Assembly: GCA_012842035.1 (NCBI GenBank)
Contig: DUTO01000216.1
Location: 1 to 19,917 of the forward strand
DNA: 19,917 bases
Source of the DNA: Clostridia bacterium
GTDB lineage: Bacteria; Bacillota; Peptococcia; DRI-13; DTU073
Direction: 5' to 3'
Shown here piece by piece: positions 14,284 to 19,917 of this stretch. The translations under genes and the position numbers were made by a program. How positions within the stretch are numbered: position 1 is the stretch's first letter; every line of letters starts with the position of its first letter. Below the pieces are notes generated by a model that was not told the origin of the DNA, did no database searches, and was given only the letters and a program-made list of their open reading frames with translations.

Positions 14284-16368
14284 ATGGCTGATTATTTATT
14301 AGAAATAGGGACAGAAGAAATACCGGCAAAGTTTATGTCTAGTGCGTTAGCCCAGTTAAAAGATTTAGCTGTCAAAAAGTTACAAGAGCAAAGGCTGAAG
14401 TATGAAATTATACGGACGATGGGAACTCCACGCCGTTTGGCGCTTTTGGTTGAGGGTTTAGCTGAGCAAGGAGAAGATTTAAGGCAAGAGGTGCGTGGTC
14501 CGGCCTGGAAGGTGGCTTTTGATGCTACAGGTCAGCCTACAAAGGCTGCTTTGGGTTTTGCGCGCTCTCAAGGTGTAGCTGTGGAAAATTTAGTAGTGCA
14601 AGAAACAGAGAACGGAGCTTATCTCTTTGCCTTAAAAGAAGTAAAAGGCAGACCGGCAGCCCAAGTCCTTGCGGAAATAGCTCCTCAGTTAATTCAAGAG
14701 CTTAATTTCCCGAAAACAATGCGTTGGGGTGAAGAGGCATTGCATTTTGCACGGCCTATTCGCTGGTTGGTTTCTTTGCTTGATGAACAAATCATTCCTT
14801 TGCAAATTGCCGGTTTATATGCAGGTAGAATTACAAGAGGACATCGTTTTTTAGGTTCGGAAAGAATTGTCATTAAGCATCCACAGGTCTATCAGGAATT
14901 GTTACAAGAAAATTATGTTTTGGTAGATCAGGAGGTTCGGAAAGAAGAATGCTGGCGACAAATTAGTAAGGAAGCTGATAAAATTGAGGGGAAAGTAGAG
15001 CCGGAACAAAAATTGTTGGAAGAAGTTACGTATCTTTTAGAGTGGCCTACGGCTTTATTAGGTAGTTTTTCTGCGGAGTATTTAAAATTGCCGGAGGAAG
15101 TAGTAATTACACCGATGCGTGAGCAGCAGCGTTATTTTCCGGTTCGTGACCGAGAGGGCAACTTGCTTAATCGTTTTATAACTGTACGTAATGGGACCTC
15201 GGAATATTTGGACTTGGTACGGGTGGGCAATGAAAGAGTTTTAAAAGCAAGGTTGGCTGATGCCCACTTTTTTTGGACAGAGGATTCAAAAGTTAAGTTA
15301 GAGGATTATTTGCCTAACTTAGGAAAAGTTGTTTTTCAGGAAAGCTTAGGAACGGTGGCCCAAAAAGTAATTCGTGTGGAAAAAATTGTGGAGCAATTGG
15401 CGAAAAAATTACAGCTAAAAAACACAATTGCTCAAAACGCTTGTCGTGCCGCTAAGTTAGCCAAAGCGGATTTAGTAACAAACATGGTTGGTGAATTTCC
15501 AGAGCTGCAGGGGATTATGGGCTATTATTATGCGCTGCATTCGGGAGAAAAAAAAGCAGTAGCCCAAGCAATTTTAGAACATTATCGACCTCGTTTTACT
15601 GGAGATGTTTTGCCTACTAGTTTGGAAGGAGCTTTAGTAAGTATTGCCGATAAAATAGATACTTTGGTCGGCTGTTTTGCCATTGGCATTGAACCAACAG
15701 GTTCACAAGACCCGTATGCTTTAAGGCGTCAGGCAATAGGTGTTTGCCAGATTCTTTTAGCACATCAGTTGGAAGTTAGTCTTGATGAATTAATTACGCT
15801 GGCTCTAAATAATTATCAAGGGCATCTTTCTGAAGTACAGTTAGGAAAGCAAATTAAAGAAAAAATTAAACAGTTTTTGCAAATTAGGTTGAAAAATATA
15901 TTAAGTGAAAAAGGGCATCAATATGATGTCTTAGAAGCTGTATTAGCTGTTGAAGATAATGTTCCTCTAACGACAATGCTTAGAGCAGAAGCTTTAAGTC
16001 AGATGAGGGACAGGGGGGATTTCAAAGCACTTTTAACTTCTTTTACGCGAGCTTATAATTTGACTAAAAAGAATAAAGGTGGGGAAATTAAGCCCAGCTA
16101 TTTTGAGGACGAGACAGAAAAAGAGTTATATAAGGTTTTAGAAAAAGTTACAGAAGAGCTGAAACCTTTGCTTGCTACCAGGGATTTTCAGAGAATTATT
16201 GTTGAGTTGTCTAAGTTAACCAGTTATATAGATGATTTTTTTGTCGCAGTTATGGTTATGACTGAGGACGAGGAAGTACGGAAAAACAGATTGGGTTTAT
16301 TAGCACGTTTTGTTGCTTTAACTCAAAATGTGGGTGATTTGAGTAAAATTGTTAATCCGCATGATTAA
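14284..16368 (+). CDS. glyS: Glycyl-tRNA synthetase beta subunit
   Basis: The tRNA-binding partner of GlyQ, 694 residues (family about 680-700). It starts with the canonical MADYLLEIGTEEIPAKFM and continues with TMGTPRRLALLVEGL, GPAWKVAFDATGQPTKAALGFARSQG and KTMRWGEEALHFARPIRWLVSLL. The HD-like region carries GSQDPYALRRQAIGVCQI near residue 477, and a C-terminal DALR-type anticodon-binding helical domain ends the protein. The start ATG lies 3 bases after the glyQ stop, with GAAAGGGGG (14267-14275) as ribosome-binding site inside the end of glyQ. No terminator is evident in the 140 bases that follow. Confidence 0.96.
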   Translation: MADYLLEIGTEEIPAKFMSSALAQLKDLAVKKLQEQRLKYEIIRTMGTPRRLALLVEGLAEQGEDLRQEVRGPAWKVAFDATGQPTKAALGFARSQGVAVENLVVQETENGAYLFALKEVKGRPAAQVLAEIAPQLIQELNFPKTMRWGEEALHFARPIRWLVSLLDEQIIPLQIAGLYAGRITRGHRFLGSERIVIKHPQVYQELLQENYVLVDQEVRKEECWRQISKEADKIEGKVEPEQKLLEEVTYLLEWPTALLGSFSAEYLKLPEEVVITPMREQQRYFPVRDREGNLLNRFITVRNGTSEYLDLVRVGNERVLKARLADAHFFWTEDSKVKLEDYLPNLGKVVFQESLGTVAQKVIRVEKIVEQLAKKLQLKNTIAQNACRAAKLAKADLVTNMVGEFPELQGIMGYYYALHSGEKKAVAQAILEHYRPRFTGDVLPTSLEGALVSIADKIDTLVGCFAIGIEPTGSQDPYALRRQAIGVCQILLAHQLEVSLDELITLALNNYQGHLSEVQLGKQIKEKIKQFLQIRLKNILSEKGHQYDVLEAVLAVEDNVPLTTMLRAEALSQMRDRGDFKALLTSFTRAYNLTKKNKGGEIKPSYFEDETEKELYKVLEKVTEELKPLLATRDFQRIIVELSKLTSYIDDFFVAVMVMTEDEEVRKNRLGLLARFVALTQNVGDLSKIVNPHD

Positions 16369-16457
16369 AAAATGATTTCTAATAAATGTTGCCCTTTTAC
16401 TTCCCAAAAGCAAATAGATGTATTAAAATATAATATAGTGTAACCTTATTAAGGCAA

Positions 16458-16477
16458 AATAGCGAAATAGTATAGCA
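16458..16477 (+). repeat. Possible decayed right end of the foldback repeat
   Basis: AATAGCGAAATAGTATAGCA matches the right end of copy B (418-437) at 16 of 20 positions, and all four differences are transitions. It lies in the glyS-ccpN gap, 30 bases before the ccpN ribosome-binding site. No matching left end or body is seen nearby, so it could be a remnant or chance. Confidence 0.35.
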
Positions 16478-16508
16478 CAAATAAGCTTCATGCTGGGAGG
16501 GGGTTGTT

Positions 16509-17165
16509 ATTCAGTTATCGGAGCGTCAGGAGCAGATTGTAAAAATTGTTCAGGAACAGGGGCCGATTATTGGTGAGGATATTGCCGCCATTTTAGGAGT
16601 AGTTAGATCCACATTGCGCTCGGACTTTGCTTTTTTAACTAAATCTGGTTTTTTAGGAGCGCGTCCTAGAGTCGGTTATTATTTTACCGGGAAAAAGATT
16701 TATTCTCATATCGTAGAAGCGATCAGAAAACTTAAAGTTAAAGATTGGCAAGCAGTACCTGTAGTAGTTGGCGAAGAAGCTACAGTTTATGATGCCATTG
16801 TCAATTTATTTCTTAATGATGTGGGTACTCTTTATATTGTTAGTGAAGGGGGGATTTTAGAAGGAGTCGTTTCGCGTAAAGACCTTTTAAAAATTGTCTT
16901 AGGGCAAGCGGACATACAGAAAATACCCATTAATATTATCATGACTCGTATGCCTAATATTGTGACGATTAGTCCTGAGGAATCTTTATGGAGTGCAGCT
17001 AAAAAGCTGGTAGAACATGAAGTCGATTCTCTCCCGGTTGTTAAACCTGTTTTTCATAAAGGGCGAGAAGGATTAGAAGTAATAGGTAGAGTGACAAAGA
17101 CCACTATTACTTCAGCTTTTGTTCATGTGGGGCAAAATAAGTATGAACAAGAAGAGAAAGAATGA
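16509..17165 (+). CDS. ccpN: CcpN-like HTH-CBS transcriptional regulator, probable ATT start
   Basis: The frame runs from an in-frame stop at 16482 to TGA at 17165. The N-terminal region (IQLSERQEQIVKIVQEQGPI, then IGEDIAAILGVVRSTLRSDF and LTKSGFLGARPRVGYYF) is the winged helix of the CcpN/YqzB family, so translation must begin upstream of the first conventional in-frame start, the TTG at 16614. No ATG, GTG or TTG lies in frame between 16482 and the helix. ATT at 16509, eight bases after GGAGG (16496-16500), gives 218 residues, close to the 212 of the Bacillus protein. Two CBS motifs follow (about 80-205), which bind adenine nucleotides in CcpN. CcpN represses gluconeogenic genes; ppdK directly downstream is a plausible target. 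Confidence 0.85.
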   Translation: MQLSERQEQIVKIVQEQGPIIGEDIAAILGVVRSTLRSDFAFLTKSGFLGARPRVGYYFTGKKIYSHIVEAIRKLKVKDWQAVPVVVGEEATVYDAIVNLFLNDVGTLYIVSEGGILEGVVSRKDLLKIVLGQADIQKIPINIIMTRMPNIVTISPEESLWSAAKKLVEHEVDSLPVVKPVFHKGREGLEVIGRVTKTTITSAFVHVGQNKYEQEEKE

Positions 17166-17196
17166 GTATTATATTTCTATTATTGGGGTGAATGCT

Positions 17197-19842
17197 ATGA
17201 AAAAGGCTAATTTTGTTTACCTGTTTACAGAAGGAAAGGCAGAGATGAAAGCTTTGCTAGGTGGTAAAGGTGCTAATTTAGCAGAGATGAAAAGTATTGG
17301 TTTGCCTGTTCCTCCCGGACTAACTATTACGACGGAAGCTTGCAAGGAATATTTTAAGAGAGGAAAAAAGTTTCCGGAAGATTTAGAAGGAGAACTATGG
17401 CTAAAACTAGTAGAAGTGGAGAAAGAGACAGGAAAAAAATTTGGTGATGTTTCTAACCCTTTACTAGTATCTGTGCGTTCCGGTGCCCCGATTTCTATGC
17501 CCGGGATGATGGATACGATTCTTAATCTTGGTCTTAATGAAGAAACAATAGCCGGTTTGATTAAGGCAACGCATAATCAGCGTTTTGTTTTGGATTGTTA
17601 TCGACGTTTTATTCAGATGTTTGCTGATGTGGTGATGGAAGTTGAGCATGATTATTTTGAATCTGCTTTAGAAAAGGTTAAAAAAGAAGCCGGCGTAAAG
17701 GCAGATAAGGATTTGGCTTCTGAAGATTTAGAAAAACTAATTAATACATATAAAGCTATTGTTAAAGAAAAAACAGGTCGTGAATTTCCGGCTGACCCTC
17801 GTGAACAGTTAGTGATGGCGATCAAGGCTGTTTTTGATTCTTGGTATAATCCTCGTGCGGAAGTATATCGAAAAATAAATCGTATCCCCCAAGATTTAGG
17901 AACCGCGGTTAATGTTCAGGCGATGGTTTTTGGGAATATTGGGGATGATTCAGGAACAGGTGTTGCTTTTACACGTAATCCAGCTACAGGGGAAAAGAAA
18001 ATTTATGGTGAATATCTGATGAATGCCCAAGGTGAGGACGTCGTAGCCGGTATCCGTACCCCTCATCCCATTGCTGATTTACAGGACGAAATGCCGGAGA
18101 TCTATGCTCAGTTTGTGCAAAACTGCGAAATTTTAGAACAGCATTATCGTGATGTACAGGATATTGAATTTACAATTGAAGAAGGTAAACTTTATCTATT
18201 ACAGACGAGAAGTGGGAAAAGAACAGCTTCGGCTGCTATTAAAGTAGCTGTAGATATGCATGAAGAAGGATTAATTACTAAAGAAGAGGCGTTATTACGT
18301 GTTGACCCTGCTTCGTTAAGTCAGTTATTACATAAGAGGATTGACCCTGATGCAGAGACTCAAGTTATCGCGCAAGGGCTTCCGGCTTCTCCGGGGGCAG
18401 CTTGCGGTAAGGTTGTTTTAGATGCGGATAAAGCAGAGGAAATGGGGAAAGAAGGTCATCAAGTAATTTTAGTAAGTACGGAGACTACCCCTGATGATAT
18501 TCACGGCATTGTAGCCGCCCAAGGCATTCTTACCAGTAGAGGGGGCATGACTAGCCATGCTGCTGTTGTAGCCCGCGGTATGGGTAAATGTTGTGTTTGT
18601 GGTTGCGAAAGTGTGAAAATAGATTTTGAATCCGGAAAGATTCAAGTTAAGGATATAGTCCTACAAGAGGGCGATATTGTTTCTTTAGATGGAAGTTCCG
18701 GAAAGGTGATGTTAGGCGAAGTAAAACTTATTGACCCGGTTATTAGCGATGAGTTTCAAAAAATACTTACTTGGGCTAATGAAATAAAAAGTTTAGGAGT
18801 GCGGACTAATGCTGACACTCCTGCTGATGCGAATAAAGCACGGGAGTTTGGTGCGGAAGGAATTGGTTTGTGTCGCACAGAACACATGTTTATGGCTCCT
18901 GACCGTATCCCGATTGTTCAAAAAATGATTTTAGCAGATACGTTAGAACAAAGGGAAGAAGCTTTAGCTAAACTTTTGCCGATTCAAGAAGAAGATTTTT
19001 ATGGAATTCTTAAAGCCATGCATGGCTTGCCGGTAACAATTCGTTTCTTAGATCCGCCTTTACATGAATTTCTGCCCGATACGGAAGAATTAGCGATAGA
19101 GATTGCCCAAATGAAGCTGAAAGGGGCTTGTGCAAAGGAAATAGCAGAAAAAGAAAAAATATTGGCTAAGGCTAGAGATTTACATGAATTCAATCCCATG
19201 TTGGGACATCGTGGTTGTCGTTTGGGAGTTACTTATCCTGAAATATATCGGATGCAGGCACGGGCTGTTTTCCAAGCTGTAGCGCGTTTAGTGGAAGAAG
19301 GCTATGAGATTATTCCGGAAATAGAGATTCCGTTGGTTATTGATAAAAACGAATTATCTTTTTTGCGGGGTGAAGTAGAAAGAGTAGCTGCAGAAGTAAT
19401 GACGACCACTAAAGTGCAGTTTGAGTATTTTCTAGGAACAATGATTGAACTGCCCCGGGCTTGTCTTACTGCTGGTGATATTGCTGAAGTAGCAGATTTC
19501 TTTTCCTTTGGTACAAATGACTTAACACAGACAACATTTGGTTTCAGTCGTGATGATGCAGAAGGAAAATTTATGACTCCTTATTTAGAGAAAAAGATGT
19601 TGCCAGAGAATCCTTTTATGATTATTGATCGGGATGGTGTCGGTCAGTTAATGCAAGTTGCGGTCGAAAAGGGAAGGCAGAAAAAGCCGGATTTATTAAT
19701 CGGAATTTGTGGTGAGCATGGTGGTGACCCTAATTCTGTAGAGTTTTGTCATCTTCTTAATTTAGATTTTGTTAGTTGTTCACCTTTTCGAGTGCCTATT
19801 GCTCGTTTGGCAGCTGCTCAGGCCGTGATTAAACACGGTTAA
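17197..19842 (+). CDS. ppdK: Pyruvate, phosphate dikinase
   Basis: Interconverts pyruvate, ATP and phosphate with phosphoenolpyruvate, AMP and pyrophosphate. The 881-residue enzyme (family about 875-885) has an N-terminal ATP-grasp part with GGKGANLAEMKSIGLPVPPG and SVRSGAPISMPGMMDTILN, a swivelling phosphohistidine domain with GGMTSHAAVVARGMG (catalytic His454, regulatory-type Thr452), and a C-terminal PEP-binding barrel with GICGEHGG (Cys838) and FSFGTNDLTQTTFGFSRDD. The open frame begins at 17119 inside ccpN, but ATG 17197 after GGGGTG (17185-17190) matches the family start. It lies 31 bases after ccpN, so the two are probably cotranscribed. No gene for the PPDK regulatory kinase/phosphorylase (YqfL family) lies between them. 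Confidence 0.96.
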   Translation: MKKANFVYLFTEGKAEMKALLGGKGANLAEMKSIGLPVPPGLTITTEACKEYFKRGKKFPEDLEGELWLKLVEVEKETGKKFGDVSNPLLVSVRSGAPISMPGMMDTILNLGLNEETIAGLIKATHNQRFVLDCYRRFIQMFADVVMEVEHDYFESALEKVKKEAGVKADKDLASEDLEKLINTYKAIVKEKTGREFPADPREQLVMAIKAVFDSWYNPRAEVYRKINRIPQDLGTAVNVQAMVFGNIGDDSGTGVAFTRNPATGEKKIYGEYLMNAQGEDVVAGIRTPHPIADLQDEMPEIYAQFVQNCEILEQHYRDVQDIEFTIEEGKLYLLQTRSGKRTASAAIKVAVDMHEEGLITKEEALLRVDPASLSQLLHKRIDPDAETQVIAQGLPASPGAACGKVVLDADKAEEMGKEGHQVILVSTETTPDDIHGIVAAQGILTSRGGMTSHAAVVARGMGKCCVCGCESVKIDFESGKIQVKDIVLQEGDIVSLDGSSGKVMLGEVKLIDPVISDEFQKILTWANEIKSLGVRTNADTPADANKAREFGAEGIGLCRTEHMFMAPDRIPIVQKMILADTLEQREEALAKLLPIQEEDFYGILKAMHGLPVTIRFLDPPLHEFLPDTEELAIEIAQMKLKGACAKEIAEKEKILAKARDLHEFNPMLGHRGCRLGVTYPEIYRMQARAVFQAVARLVEEGYEIIPEIEIPLVIDKNELSFLRGEVERVAAEVMTTTKVQFEYFLGTMIELPRACLTAGDIAEVADFFSFGTNDLTQTTFGFSRDDAEGKFMTPYLEKKMLPENPFMIIDRDGVGQLMQVAVEKGRQKKPDLLIGICGEHGGDPNSVEFCHLLNLDFVSCSPFRVPIARLAAAQAVIKHG

Positions 19843-19854
19843 AGAAAATTAAGG

Positions 19855-19895
19855 AAGCCTCACTTTAGTTTTTTGGACTAGAGTGGGGCTTTTAT
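19855..19895 (+). terminator. Rho-independent terminator after ppdK
   Basis: AAGCCTCACTTTAGT (19855-19869) pairs with ACTAGAGTGGGGCTT (19877-19891), 15 bp with two G-T wobbles and a 7-base T-rich loop, followed by TTATT. It ends the ccpN-ppdK transcript 12 bases after the ppdK stop. Confidence 0.85.
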
Positions 19896-19917
19896 TATGA
19901 ATAAAAATAAAGAAAAT

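Noticed and set aside
16406..16434. Possible promoter of ccpN-ppdK (TATAAT at 16429-16434)
   Set aside because: No acceptable -35 box at 16-18 bases; the gene may be read from glyQS or use a different signal.

Overview
The window is a low-GC, almost entirely plus-strand stretch of a spore-forming Firmicute, most likely of class Clostridia. The evidence is the yqfC-yqfD-phoH-yqfF-ybeY ... cdd-era ... yqzL-recO ... glyQ-glyS-ccpN-ppdK gene order, the sporulation genes yqfC and yqfD, two-subunit glycyl-tRNA synthetase behind a T-box leader, purine-rich Shine-Dalgarno sites, and frequent TTG starts. The species cannot be named from the sequence alone.

Layout. 1-447 has no gene. It holds the right-hand part of one foldback repeat and a complete copy of a second, both ending in the same sequence, followed by a terminator (471-506). 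559-9409 is a dense run: yqfC and yqfD (sporulation), phoH, pgpH/yqfF (c-di-AMP phosphodiesterase type), ybeY (rRNA maturation), a CNNM/CorC membrane protein, an anchored DUF3048 protein, cdd and era. deoC follows. A fresh promoter then drives the tiny yqzL and recO, followed by a UBA-DUF4342 protein.

11638-12796 is a self-contained metal-response unit. A near-consensus promoter is followed by a leader that I recognise as a NiCo (czcD) riboswitch. Its 3' part can refold into an intrinsic terminator in front of a cation diffusion facilitator (CDF) exporter gene. Two bases after the CDF stop lies another 305-bp foldback element with perfect 20-bp terminal inverted repeats. Four bases after that begins the promoter of the glycine T-box leader of glyQS.

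The last part holds glyQ, glyS, a CcpN-type CBS regulator that appears to start at a rare ATT codon, ppdK (pyruvate phosphate dikinase), and a strong terminator at the right edge.

The chromosomal genes are conventional. The least explained content is the foldback repeat family (two copies sharing a body, a third sharing only the end, and one possible decayed end at 16458). Next are the CDF riboswitch leader and the ATT start of the ccpN-like gene.
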